A DNA stretch of 64,000 bases from Mesorhizobium sp. B2-7-2 (GTDB lineage Bacteria; Pseudomonadota; Alphaproteobacteria; Rhizobiales; Rhizobiaceae). Below the pieces are notes generated by a model that was not told the DNA's origin, did no database searches, and was given only the letters and a program-made list of their open reading frames with translations. The position numbers and the translations under genes are program-made. The DNA is taken from positions 124,001 through 188,000 of the forward strand of contig NZ_VFTZ01000004.1 in assembly GCF_006440775.1 (NCBI RefSeq). Direction: 5' to 3'. Positions 10,303 through 18,529 of the stretch are shown one piece after another. Each line of letters opens with the position of its first letter. Positions within the stretch are counted from its first letter, which is position 1.

Positions 10303-10431
10303 TCCCCCTCACCCGACCTCCGCTTCGCTCGGTCGACCTCTCCCCGAGGGGAGAGGAGATTTCCGAGCTTGGCTCCAGGCTCTTCTCCCCACCGGGGAGA
10401 AGGTGGCCGCGAAGCGGCCGGATGAGGGGGC
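10303..10431. repeat. Two RIME-like hairpins between rhaS and rhaT
   Basis: Two palindromic units in tandem. The first has CCTCTCCCC-GA-GGGGAGAGG at 10337-10356. The second has CTTCTCCCC-ACC-GGGGAGAAG at 10382-10402 followed by GGCCGC-GAA-GCGGCC and GGATGAGGGGG. The flanks CCCCTCACCCG and CGGATGAGGGG are roughly inverted copies, so the whole segment can fold. It lies inside the operon, in the gap between the binding-protein gene and the ATPase gene. Confidence 0.8.
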
Positions 10432-10450
10432 AGCGCCGTTGGTTCCAGGA

Positions 10451-11446
10451 TCAATAGATCTTGGAGAACTTCTCGATGTTGCTCTTGTCGAACTGGAAAG
10501 GCGGAGCCATCGCGGCCGAGTTGGTGTCGTCGAGCGTCACCTTGCCGACGCGGCCGATCGATAGCGTTGCGCCGGGCTTGGCTTCTTCCTTCTTCACCGC
10601 CAGGTCATGGGCGAGGTAGATCGCCGAATAGCCGAGGTCGATCGGGTTCCAGAGAGCGACAGCCTGCGAAGCGCCGTTGTCGATGAACTTCTTGAACTCC
10701 GACGGCAGCGCGAGGCCTGTGACGTTGACCTTGCCGATCAGGTTCTCGTCGGTGACGACCTGTGCGGCGGCGACGACACCCACCGTGGTCGGCGCGATGA
10801 TCGCCTTGAGGTTCGGGTAGGACTTCAAGAGGCCCTTGGCTTCATCCGTGCTCTTGGCTGAGTCGTCATCGCCATAGACGGTGGCGACCAGCTTGATCTT
10901 AGGGAACTTCTCCGGCAGCACCTTCTTGGCCGCTTCGATCCAGGCGTTCTGGTTGGTCGCCGTCGAGGAGGCCGACAGGATCGCAACGTCGCCGCCTTCC
11001 GGCAGGTAGTCGGCGGCGAGCTTGATGATGGTCTCGCCGATCAGGCCGGTGTCGGAAGGGTTGAGGTGGAGCTGGCGGCCTTCCTTGGCGACGCCGGAGT
11101 CCCACGAGATCACGGTGATGCCGCGATCCATCGCCTTCTTCAGCACCGGCACCAGCGCGTCGGCGTCATTGGCTGAAACGGCGATCGCATTGACCTTCTG
11201 CGCGATCAGCGAATTGATCACCTCGATCTGGGCTTCGGCGGTAGCCTTGGTCGGGCCGATATAGATGACATCGACATCGCCCAGTTCCTTGGCCGCTTCC
11301 TCGGCGCCCTTGTTGGCGGCGTCGAAGAAGCCGTTGCCGAGCGACTTCACCACCAGCGCGATCTTGACGTTCTCGGCGTAGGCGGCATTCACGAACATGG
11401 CGGCGGAAAAGGCCGCCGTAACCAGCAGTTTCTTCAAAAAGCTCAT
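10451..11446 (-). CDS. rhaS: Rhamnose ABC transporter substrate-binding protein
   Basis: 331-residue periplasmic binding protein of the Peripla_BP_4 (sugar-binding) family. The first 24 residues form a Sec signal (MSFLKKLL, a hydrophobic core, then NAAYA with cleavage before ENVK). Next come the VKSLGNGFFDAANKGAEEA and GVAKEGRQLHLNPSD segments typical of rhamnose-binding members. It is the first structural gene after rhaR (55-base gap). The hairpins downstream may protect its mRNA so that it is made in excess over the membrane parts. The name follows the R. leguminosarum scheme and is not the E. coli RhaS activator. Confidence 0.92.
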   Translation of the reverse strand: MSFLKKLLVTAAFSAAMFVNAAYAENVKIALVVKSLGNGFFDAANKGAEEAAKELGDVDVIYIGPTKATAEAQIEVINSLIAQKVNAIAVSANDADALVPVLKKAMDRGITVISWDSGVAKEGRQLHLNPSDTGLIGETIIKLAADYLPEGGDVAILSASSTATNQNAWIEAAKKVLPEKFPKIKLVATVYGDDDSAKSTDEAKGLLKSYPNLKAIIAPTTVGVVAAAQVVTDENLIGKVNVTGLALPSEFKKFIDNGASQAVALWNPIDLGYSAIYLAHDLAVKKEEAKPGATLSIGRVGKVTLDDTNSAAMAPPFQFDKSNIEKFSKIY

Positions 11447-11501
11447 CGAATATCCTCCCTTGAGCGTTGCATTCCATCGCCGCTGCGAGCGTGAGTTTCC
11501 C

Positions 11502-12311
11502 TCAGGCCTGCAGTGAAGATTCCTCCTTGTCGCTTGACTGTCTGCGGGCGACGATTAGCGCCACGCCCGCTGTTTCCAGCATCTTGGCCTCGCGGTCCTC
11601 GATGCCGTCGTCGGTGATCACGGTTGCGATGCGCGACAGCCCGCACAGGATCAGGCTCGAGCGCATGCGGAATTTCGAGGAATCGACCAGCACCACCAGT
11701 TCGTCGGCCTGGTCGATCAGCTTCTGCTCCGCCTGGATCAGCAGCGGATCGCCTTCCATCAGCCCGAGTGGCCCCAGCCCCTGCGCGCCCATGAACATGC
11801 GCCGCGCATAGAAGTTGCGCGTCACGTCATTGTCGAAGGGCGACAGGATGATGTTCTGCTCGCGGTAGATAGTGCCGCCCGACAGCATCACCGTGTTCTT
11901 CGAGTGCTTGAGCAGATGCTCGGCGATCGGGAAGGAGTTGGTGAAGATCGGCATGCGGCGTCCGGTCAGGAAATGCACCATCTGGAAGGTGGTGGTGCCG
12001 CCATTGATGATGATCGGCTCGCCGTCCGTGCAAAGGTTCACCGCTTCGCGGGCGATCGCCCGCTTCTGCGCGGCGTTCAGTGTTTCGTTGACGGAGAAGG
12101 GCCGGCCGGCAAGGCCGATGAACTGCGGCGGCGAGATCGCCTCGGCGCCGCCGCGCACCCGGCGCAGGCGCTTCTGGACATGCAGCGCCGCGATGTCGCG
12201 CCGGATCGTCGCTTCGGAAGAGTCCGTCAGCTCGACCATTTCCTGTACCGTCACCACAGGCTTTTCCTGGACGGCGGACAGAATGATCCTGTGGCGCTCT
12301 TTCTCGTGCAT
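11502..12311 (-). CDS. rhaR: DeoR-family regulator of rhamnose genes
   Basis: 269-residue DeoR/GlpR-type regulator. N-terminal helix-turn-helix at about residues 6-60 with the family signature DSSEATIRRDIAALHVQKRLRRVRGGA, followed by a sugar-phosphate-sensing DeoRC domain (INGGTTTFQMVHFL, DSSKF). Start at 12311, with GGAGG 3-8 bases upstream; a start seven codons earlier lacks this. It heads the leftward operon and faces rhaD across a 188-base gap, so it probably controls both directions. DeoR proteins usually repress and are released by a phosphorylated sugar; that this one senses a rhamnose pathway intermediate is inference. Confidence 0.9.
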   Translation of the reverse strand: MHEKERHRIILSAVQEKPVVTVQEMVELTDSSEATIRRDIAALHVQKRLRRVRGGAEAISPPQFIGLAGRPFSVNETLNAAQKRAIAREAVNLCTDGEPIIINGGTTTFQMVHFLTGRRMPIFTNSFPIAEHLLKHSKNTVMLSGGTIYREQNIILSPFDNDVTRNFYARRMFMGAQGLGPLGLMEGDPLLIQAEQKLIDQADELVVLVDSSKFRMRSSLILCGLSRIATVITDDGIEDREAKMLETAGVALIVARRQSSDKEESSLQA

Positions 12312-12499
12312 GGTTCCTCCCTGCCCAAGCATCAGGCCTTAGAAAACGCGCAGTGTCAATCATTTCCGATCATATATTTTCATTGTGCAGCGCAATATGA
12401 TCGATATTGATCGTTTGTGATTGACAAGCGCGACGCTTGCGTAGACATTCCCGGTCGAGAAACGAGGGGCGCGGCATCGCGCTCCAAGGGAGGATACCT
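12312..12499. promoter_or_regulatory. Divergent rhaR-rhaD control region
   Basis: AT-rich compared with its flanks. Holds an 8-base inverted repeat, GATCATAT at 12368-12375 and ATATGATC at 12395-12402, with a further ATTGATC at 12406-12412. A good -35 hexamer TTGACA for rhaD is at 12421-12426, with only a weak -10 (about 12442-12449). The inverted repeat is the best candidate for the RhaR operator. GGGAGG at 12488-12493 is the rhaD ribosome binding site. Confidence 0.45.
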
Positions 12500-14602
12500 A
12501 TGCTCGACAAGCGCTCCGGCTCGCGCCTCGCCAATCTTTGGGACGATGCAAAGGCCGAAGGGATGAGCGGTCCTGAGCTCCTGGTCTACCGCTCGAACAC
12601 GCTGGGATCCGACAAGCGCGTCACCAACTATGGCGGCGGCAACACCTCGTCCAAGGTCTGGCAGAAGGACCCGCTCACCGGTGAGGAGGTCGAGGTGCTG
12701 TGGGTCAAGGGCTCGGGCGGCGACAGCGCCTCGATCAAGCTTGACGGTTTCGCCACCCTCTACATGCAAAAGCTACGCGCACTGAAAGGCCTGTATCGCG
12801 GGCCCGCGCATGAGGACGAGATGGTGGCCTATCTGCCCCACTGCACCTTCGACCTCAATCCGCGCGCGGCCTCGATCGACACGCCGCTGCATGCCTTCGT
12901 GCCGAAGGCTTGCGTCGACCACATGCATCCCGACGCCATCATCGCGGTCGCCGCCGCCAAGGATTCCAAGGCGATCACCAAGGAGATATTCGGCGACGCC
13001 ATCGGCTGGCTGCCGTGGAAGCGACCGGGCTTCGAACTTGGCCTGTGGCTGGAGAAATTCTGCCTGGAAAATCCGGATGCCAAGGGTGTCGTGCTGGAAA
13101 GCCATGGCCTGTTCACCTGGGGCGACACGCCCAAGGAGTGCTACGAGACGACGATCTCGGTGATTAACCAAGCGATCGACTGGTTCGAGCGCAAATCGCA
13201 GGGCAAGGCGATCTTCGGCGGCGAGGCGGTCCAATCGCTCGACGCTTCCGCGCGCCGCGCCATCGCGGCCAAGCTGATGCCGCGGATCCGCGGCCTCATC
13301 TCCGAAAAGAGCCACAAACTCGGCCATTTCGACGACCAGCCCGCCGTGCTCGAATTCGTCAATTCGAAGGACTTGCGGCCGCTGGCGGCGCTCGGCACCT
13401 CATGCCCCGATCACTTCCTGCGCACCAAGATCCGGCCGCTGGTGATCGAGTTCGATCCGGCAAAGCCGGATGTCGATGCCGTCATCGCGCGGCTGGCCGA
13501 CGACATCGCCGAATACCGCGTCGGCTACCAGGCTTACTATGACAGCTGCAAGCATGCCGACTCGCCCGCCATCCGCGATCCCAATGCCGTGGTCTATCTG
13601 ATGCCGGGCGTCGGCATGTTCACCTTCGCCGGCGACAAGGCGACCGCGCGCATTTCCGGCGAGTTCTATGTCAACGCCATCAATGTCATGCGCGGCGCCT
13701 CGACCGTCTCGTCCTATGTCGGCCTGCCCGCCCAGGAAGCCTTCGACATCGAATATTGGCAGCTCGAGGAGGCCAAGCTGCAGCGACTGCCGAAGCCGAA
13801 AGCACTCGCCGGTCAGATCGCGCTGGTCACCGGCGGCGCCGGCGGCATCGGGCGCGCCACCGCCACCCGGCTGCTGCGCGAAGGCGCCTGCGTGATGCTG
13901 GCCGACATCGACGAGGCCGCGTTGGCCAGCGCCAATGACGAGCTTTCGAAAGCCTACGGCAAGGACTTCGTCCGTCTGGTGCGGATCGATGTGACGTCGG
14001 AAGATCAGGTGCTTTCCGGCTTTGCCGAGACTGCGGTCGAATTCGGCGGCATCGACATCCTGGTGTCCAACGCAGGTCTGGCCTCCTCGGCGCCGATCGA
14101 GGAAACGACGCTGGCCTTGTGGAACAAGAACATGGACATCCTGTCCACCGGCTATTTCCTCGTTTCGCGCGAGGCCTTCCGGTTGTTCCGCGCCCAGAAG
14201 ATCGGCGGCAATGTCGTCTTCGTCGCCTCCAAGAACGGCCTCGCCGCCTCGCCGAACGCGTCCGCCTACTGCACGGCCAAGGCGGCCGAGATCCATCTGG
14301 CCCGCTGCCTCGCGCTGGAAGGCGCGGAGGCGCAGATCAGGGTCAACGTCGTCAATCCGGACGCCGTGCTGCGCGGCTCAAAAATCTGGACCGGCGAATG
14401 GAAGGAACAGCGCGCCGCCGCCTACAAGATGTCGACCGACGACCTCGAGGAGCATTACCGCTCGCGCTCGATGCTGAAGCGCTCGGTCTTCCCGGAGGAC
14501 ATCGCCGAAGCGATCTACTTCTTCGCCTCGGACATGTCGGCCAAGTCCACGGGGAACATCGTCAACGTCGACGCCGGCAACGCGCAGAGCTTTACGCGTT
14601 AG
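12500..14602 (+). CDS. rhaD: Bifunctional rhamnulose-1-phosphate aldolase/short-chain dehydrogenase
   Basis: 700-residue two-domain enzyme. Residues about 1-425 are a class II aldolase domain (NYGGGNTSSK near the start, HCTFDLNPRAASIDTPLHAF, DHMHPDAIIAVAA with metal-ligand histidines). Residues about 437-700 are a classical SDR with TGGAGGIGRA near 443-450 and the YxxxK pair Tyr590/Lys594 in SAYCTAKAAE. The aldolase part should split rhamnulose-1-phosphate to dihydroxyacetone phosphate and L-lactaldehyde, and the SDR part should process the lactaldehyde; this fusion is the known rhizobial form. The ATG at 12500 has GGGAGG seven bases upstream. It is cotranscribed with rhaI in all likelihood. 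Confidence 0.92.
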   Translation: MLDKRSGSRLANLWDDAKAEGMSGPELLVYRSNTLGSDKRVTNYGGGNTSSKVWQKDPLTGEEVEVLWVKGSGGDSASIKLDGFATLYMQKLRALKGLYRGPAHEDEMVAYLPHCTFDLNPRAASIDTPLHAFVPKACVDHMHPDAIIAVAAAKDSKAITKEIFGDAIGWLPWKRPGFELGLWLEKFCLENPDAKGVVLESHGLFTWGDTPKECYETTISVINQAIDWFERKSQGKAIFGGEAVQSLDASARRAIAAKLMPRIRGLISEKSHKLGHFDDQPAVLEFVNSKDLRPLAALGTSCPDHFLRTKIRPLVIEFDPAKPDVDAVIARLADDIAEYRVGYQAYYDSCKHADSPAIRDPNAVVYLMPGVGMFTFAGDKATARISGEFYVNAINVMRGASTVSSYVGLPAQEAFDIEYWQLEEAKLQRLPKPKALAGQIALVTGGAGGIGRATATRLLREGACVMLADIDEAALASANDELSKAYGKDFVRLVRIDVTSEDQVLSGFAETAVEFGGIDILVSNAGLASSAPIEETTLALWNKNMDILSTGYFLVSREAFRLFRAQKIGGNVVFVASKNGLAASPNASAYCTAKAAEIHLARCLALEGAEAQIRVNVVNPDAVLRGSKIWTGEWKEQRAAAYKMSTDDLEEHYRSRSMLKRSVFPEDIAEAIYFFASDMSAKSTGNIVNVDAGNAQSFTR

Positions 14603-14612
14603 GCGCGCACTT

Positions 14613-14662
14613 CCCTTCTCCCCGTTCTACGGGGAGAAGGTGCCCGAAGGGCGGATGAGGGG
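14613..14662. repeat. RIME-like hairpin between rhaD and rhaI
   Basis: CTTCTCCCCGT-TCT-ACGGGGAGAAG forms an 11-base stem; it is followed by GGGCGGATGAGGGG, the family tail. It lies directly after the rhaD stop and before the rhaI ribosome binding site, so the two genes are separated by a strong hairpin. Confidence 0.75.
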
Positions 14663-14696
14663 CGACGCCAGCCGACGAATACTGGGAGAAAGTGCA

Positions 14697-15989
14697 GTGT
14701 CCGAAACGATCATCTCGACTGACGTCGTCGAAAAAAGCAACGCCGCGCGCCAAGCCGACCTCGAGCGCGACTACGCTTCGCTCGGCGAGCGCCTCGACCG
14801 GCGCGGCATCGCCATCGACGCCATCCGCGACAAGGTCGAGAAATTCGGCGTCGCGATCCCGTCCTGGGGCGTCGGCACCGGCGGCACGCGCTTTGCCCGT
14901 TTTCCAGGCGCCGGCGAGCCGTGCGACATCTTCGACAAGATCGAGGACTGCGCCGTCATTGCCCAGCTGACGCAGGCAACGCCGACCGTCTCGCTGCACA
15001 TTCCGTGGGACAAGGCCGATCCGAACCGGTTGAAGCAGGCGGCCTCGCGCTTCGGCCTCGGCTTCGATGCTATGAACTCCAACACCTTCTCCGACGCCAA
15101 GGACCAGAAGCTCTCCTACAAATTCGGCTCGCTGTCGCATGCCGATGCCGGCACGCGCCGCCAGGCGGTCGAGCACAATCTCGAATGCATCGAGATCGGC
15201 AAGACGCTGGGTTCGAAGGCGCTGACGGTGTGGATCGGCGATGGCTCCAACTTCCCCGGCCAGGTCAATTTCGCGAAGGCCTTCGAGCGCTATCTCGACG
15301 CCATGCGCGAAATCTATGCCCGCCTGCCGGACGACTGGCGGCTGTTCACCGAGCACAAGATGTATGAGCCGGCCTTCTATTCGACGGTCGTGCAGGACTG
15401 GGGCACCAACTACATCATTGCCAAGGAGCTCGGCGACAAGGCCTTCTGCCTGGTCGATCTCGGCCATCACGCGCCCAACGTCAACATCGAGATGATCGTG
15501 TCGCGGCTGATCCAGTTCGGCAAGCTCGGCGGCTTCCACTTCAACGATTCCAAATATGGCGACGACGATCTCGATGCCGGCTCGATCGACCCCTACCGGC
15601 TGTTCCTGGTCTTCAACGAACTGGTCGATGCCGAACTCTCGGGCGCCGAGGGGTTCAATCCCGCGCATATGCTCGACCAGAGCCACAACGTCACCGACCC
15701 GATCGAGAGCCTGATGCTGTCGGCGGTCGAGGTGCAGCGCGCCTATGCGCAGGCGCTGCTGGTCGATCGCAAAGCGCTGGAAGGCTTTCAGGAGGCCAAT
15801 GATGCTTTGATGGCGACGCAGACGCTAAAGGCGGCCTACCGCACCGATGTCGAGCCGATCCTCGCCATGGCGCGGCTGAGGGCCGGCGGCGCCGTCGATC
15901 CGGTCGCCGCTTATCGCGAGGCCGGCTACCGTGCCAAGGTCGCGGCGGAGCGGCCTGCAGTCGCCGGTGGCGGCGGCGGGATCGTCTGA
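14697..15989 (+). CDS. rhaI: L-rhamnose isomerase (rhizobial RhaI type)
   Basis: 430-residue TIM-barrel sugar isomerase that converts L-rhamnose to L-rhamnulose. Seen: IPSWGVGTGGTRFARFPGAGEP near the N-terminus, WIGDGSNFPGQVNF, FTEHKMYEPAFYSTVVQDWG, and the metal-site-like DLGHHAPNVNIEMIV and FHFNDSKYGDDDLDAGSIDPYRLF. The start is the GTG at 14697, with GGGAG about eight bases upstream; the in-frame ATG further up lies inside the repeat and adds non-family residues. It completes the pathway with RhaK and RhaD. Confidence 0.92.
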   Translation: MSETIISTDVVEKSNAARQADLERDYASLGERLDRRGIAIDAIRDKVEKFGVAIPSWGVGTGGTRFARFPGAGEPCDIFDKIEDCAVIAQLTQATPTVSLHIPWDKADPNRLKQAASRFGLGFDAMNSNTFSDAKDQKLSYKFGSLSHADAGTRRQAVEHNLECIEIGKTLGSKALTVWIGDGSNFPGQVNFAKAFERYLDAMREIYARLPDDWRLFTEHKMYEPAFYSTVVQDWGTNYIIAKELGDKAFCLVDLGHHAPNVNIEMIVSRLIQFGKLGGFHFNDSKYGDDDLDAGSIDPYRLFLVFNELVDAELSGAEGFNPAHMLDQSHNVTDPIESLMLSAVEVQRAYAQALLVDRKALEGFQEANDALMATQTLKAAYRTDVEPILAMARLRAGGAVDPVAAYREAGYRAKVAAERPAVAGGGGGIV

Positions 15990-16002
15990 CAGGCAGCGCC
16001 AC

Positions 16003-16148
16003 TCCCCCTCATCCGGCCGCTTCGCGGCCACCTTCTCCCCGAGGGGAGAAGAGATCAGCGCCGCCGCACGCTCCTCTCCCCTTGGGGAGAGGTCGGATTG
16101 CCCGAATTGCCCTTGCAATTCGACTCGGCAATCCGGGTGAGGGGCCAC
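16003..16148. repeat. Double RIME-like repeat downstream of rhaI
   Basis: Starts CCCCCTCATCCGGCCGCTTCG and contains CTTCTCCCC-GA-GGGGAGAAG and CTCTCCCC-TT-GGGGAGAG, then an extra segment of short inverted repeats (CCGAATTGCC..., ending GGGTGAGGGGCC). It could act as a transcription or decay barrier at the end of rhaDI. It has the same building blocks as the copy at 10303-10431. Confidence 0.75.
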
Positions 16149-16227
16149 GCGCGCTGCTTCAATTGTTATTGGACTAATTCGCTGTGGCGGTTTTTCCTAG
16201 GCGTCCCCCAACGCCTGGAGCACCGCC

Positions 16228-17964
16228 ATGCCCTTGACCCGCCGGACGCTGATCGCCGTCAGCCTTTCGCTCACCTTTGCCTTCACGCCGACCATCGTCT
16301 TCGCCGCTTCGCCAACTCCCGCCAAGGGCGAGCACGGCATGGTGGTGACTGCCCAGCATCTTGCAACCGAAGTCGGTGTCGACGTGCTGAAGAAAGGCGG
16401 CAACGCGGTCGATGCCGCGGTCGCCGTCGGCTATGCGCTCGCCGTGGTCTATCCCAATGCCGGCAATATCGGCGGCGGCGGCTTCATGACCGTGCGCATG
16501 AAGGACGGCCGCACGACCTTTCTCGATTTCCGGGAGCGCGCGCCGCTCGCGGCGACCAAAACCATGTATCTCGACAAGGACGGCAAGCCGATCAAAGGCG
16601 CCAGCCTCGACGGCTATCTCGCGGTCGGCGTGCCTGGCTCGGTCGCGGGCTTCGAGATGGCGCGTGAGAAATTCGGCACGCTGCCGCGGCAGGAATTGAT
16701 GGCGCCGGCGATTGCATACGCCAAAGACGGCTTCGTGCTTAACCAGGGCGACGCCGCGTCATTCGCCGGCGGCGCCGAGCGGCTGGCGAAGGACCCGGCG
16801 GCGGCCGCGATCTTCCTGAAAAAGGACGGCAAGCCTTACGGCATAGGCGAGAAGCTCGTTCAGCCGGACCTTGCCGCCTCCCTTTCGGCGATCTCGGACA
16901 AAGGCCCGGACGCTTTCTACAACGGCGCCATCGCCGATGAAATCGTCAAGGCGAGCGGCGCGAAAGGCGGCATCCTCGCCAAGCCCGATTTCGAGCAATA
17001 TGCCGTGCGTGAGCTGAAGCCGGTGACCTGTTCCTATCGCGGCTACGAGATCATTTCCTCGCCGCCGCCGAGCTCGGGCGGCGTCATCATCTGCGAGATC
17101 CTTAATGTGCTGGAGGGCTATCCGCTCTCCTATCTCGGCGCCGGCTCGGCCGAGACGGTTCACGTCATGGTGGAAGCCATGCGCCACGCCTATGTCGACC
17201 GCAACTCGGCGCTCGGCGATCCGGATTTCGTCGACAATCCGGTCTCGAGGCTGCTCGACAAGGCCTATGCGAAAGACATCCGCGACAAGATCGATCCGTT
17301 CCGTGCCGGCGTGTCGAAGGAACTGATGCCGAAAGGCTTCGGCGAGTCGAAGGAAACCACGCATTATTCGATCATCGACAAGGACGGCAATGCGGTTGCG
17401 GTCACCTACACGCTGAACGGCTCCTTCGGCGCCGGGGTCGTCGCCGACGGCACCGGCATCCTGCTCAACAACGAGATGGACGATTTCACCCAGAAGCCGG
17501 GCGTGCCCAACCTCTACGGCCTGGTCCAGGGCGAAGCGAACGCCATCCAGCCGAAGAAGACGCCCTTATCCTCGATGAGCCCGACGATCGTCACGAAGGA
17601 CGGCAAGCCGTTCATGGTCATCGGCAGCCCGGGCGGCTCGCGCATCATCACCATCACGCTGGAGGTGATCGTCAACGTCATCGACCACGGCATGGACATC
17701 CAGCAGGCGATCGACGCTCCGCGTATCCATCATCAATGGCTGCCGGACACGGTCTATGTCGAACCATTCGGGCTGTCGCCGGACACGGAGAAGCTGCTTG
17801 CCGGCATGGGCTACCATCTCGACCTCAGCGACCAGATCTGGGGGCAGGCCGCCGGCATCCTGGTCGGTGGCAAGAGCCTGGCACAGATCGAGAAAGGCGG
17901 CGGCGCGCGCTACAACGGCGCCATCGACAGCCGCGCTGCCGCCGGTGAGGCGCTGGGATATTAA
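16228..17964 (+). CDS. ggt: Gamma-glutamyltransferase/glutathione hydrolase
   Basis: 578-residue exported Ntn-hydrolase that cleaves or transfers the gamma-glutamyl group of glutathione. Signal peptide at residues 1-26 (MPLTRRTLIAVSLSL..., cleavage after IVFA). The precursor is expected to split itself before Thr377 in KETTHYSI, giving large and small subunits; this threonine is the nucleophile. Also seen: GGNAVDAAVAVGYALAVVYP, GNIGGGGFM, DFRERAP, the NNEMDDF segment and the SPGGSRI motif. GGAG lies 8 bases before the ATG. It stands alone after the rhamnose locus, and its stop is five bases from a convergent gene. Confidence 0.93.
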   Translation: MPLTRRTLIAVSLSLTFAFTPTIVFAASPTPAKGEHGMVVTAQHLATEVGVDVLKKGGNAVDAAVAVGYALAVVYPNAGNIGGGGFMTVRMKDGRTTFLDFRERAPLAATKTMYLDKDGKPIKGASLDGYLAVGVPGSVAGFEMAREKFGTLPRQELMAPAIAYAKDGFVLNQGDAASFAGGAERLAKDPAAAAIFLKKDGKPYGIGEKLVQPDLAASLSAISDKGPDAFYNGAIADEIVKASGAKGGILAKPDFEQYAVRELKPVTCSYRGYEIISSPPPSSGGVIICEILNVLEGYPLSYLGAGSAETVHVMVEAMRHAYVDRNSALGDPDFVDNPVSRLLDKAYAKDIRDKIDPFRAGVSKELMPKGFGESKETTHYSIIDKDGNAVAVTYTLNGSFGAGVVADGTGILLNNEMDDFTQKPGVPNLYGLVQGEANAIQPKKTPLSSMSPTIVTKDGKPFMVIGSPGGSRIITITLEVIVNVIDHGMDIQQAIDAPRIHHQWLPDTVYVEPFGLSPDTEKLLAGMGYHLDLSDQIWGQAAGILVGGKSLAQIEKGGGARYNGAIDSRAAAGEALGY

Positions 17965-17968
17965 TTGA

Positions 17969-18313
17969 TCAGGTCACCAGCGTGATGGTCGAGGCGATCA
18001 GCATCACGGCGGCGATGGCGACGAAAAGCGCATAGATGCGCGGCCGGTCGAGCAGCAACGCATTGCCGGAAATCCAGGCCGCCGTGGCCCCTCCAAGCGC
18101 GAACAGGAAGCCGTTGCGGTGGCCAAAGGACATGGAGGCGGCCATCAGGCCGCCGATGATCAGCGCGCCGAAGACGATGATGACGGCGACCGCGTATTTC
18201 TCGAAATCATTGCCGCCGCCCATCGCCGGCCCCATCGCATTGAGATTGGGCAGGTCGTCAGGGTCGAAGGGGCTGGTCGAGCCATATTCGTCTTGACCGA
18301 GGGATTCGCGCAT
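17969..18313 (-). CDS. Small hypothetical membrane protein
   Basis: 114 residues (115 if the adjacent upstream ATG at 18316 is used; GGAGAA lies 4-7 bases upstream of the pair). The N-terminal about 45 residues are acidic and Pro/Gly-rich (SPFDPDDLPNLNAMGPAMGGG), followed by three hydrophobic segments at about 48-70, 75-90 and 94-113, suggesting a soluble tail and a small inner-membrane bundle. No family recognised. It lies between ggt (convergent) and dctD (same strand, 216 bases away, with a repeat between). Confidence 0.7.
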   Translation of the reverse strand: MRESLGQDEYGSTSPFDPDDLPNLNAMGPAMGGGNDFEKYAVAVIIVFGALIIGGLMAASMSFGHRNGFLFALGGATAAWISGNALLLDRPRIYALFVAIAAVMLIASTITLVT

Positions 18314-18467
18314 CATTCGTTCTCCGCTGGGCGGCAACAAACCATCAACGCCTGCCGAGCGCAACCCGGCAAAACCGCCACGGCAATGCATTCGCTGCTC
18401 GGCTGATGCCGGCGTGCCACGATTTCCCGGTCGGTTTCAACGGCGCAGCGGCGTTGCGGTTCCCACA

Positions 18468-18520
18468 GCATAATGCCGAAAGGTGCGAAGCGGTTTTCCG
18501 ACGATATCAGCTCCATCTCT
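18468..18520. repeat. Rhizobiales short palindromic repeat (GCCGAAA...GCGGTTTTC type)
   Basis: Contains ATAATGCCGAAAGGTGCGAAG and CGGTTTTCCGACGATATCA. A second copy in opposite orientation is at 61175-61228 (AGAGCATGATG...CGGCATCATGCTC). This word is, from general knowledge, very common between genes in Rhizobiales. It lies between the small membrane protein and dctD. Confidence 0.6.
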
Positions 18521-18529
18521 GGCCCTGAT

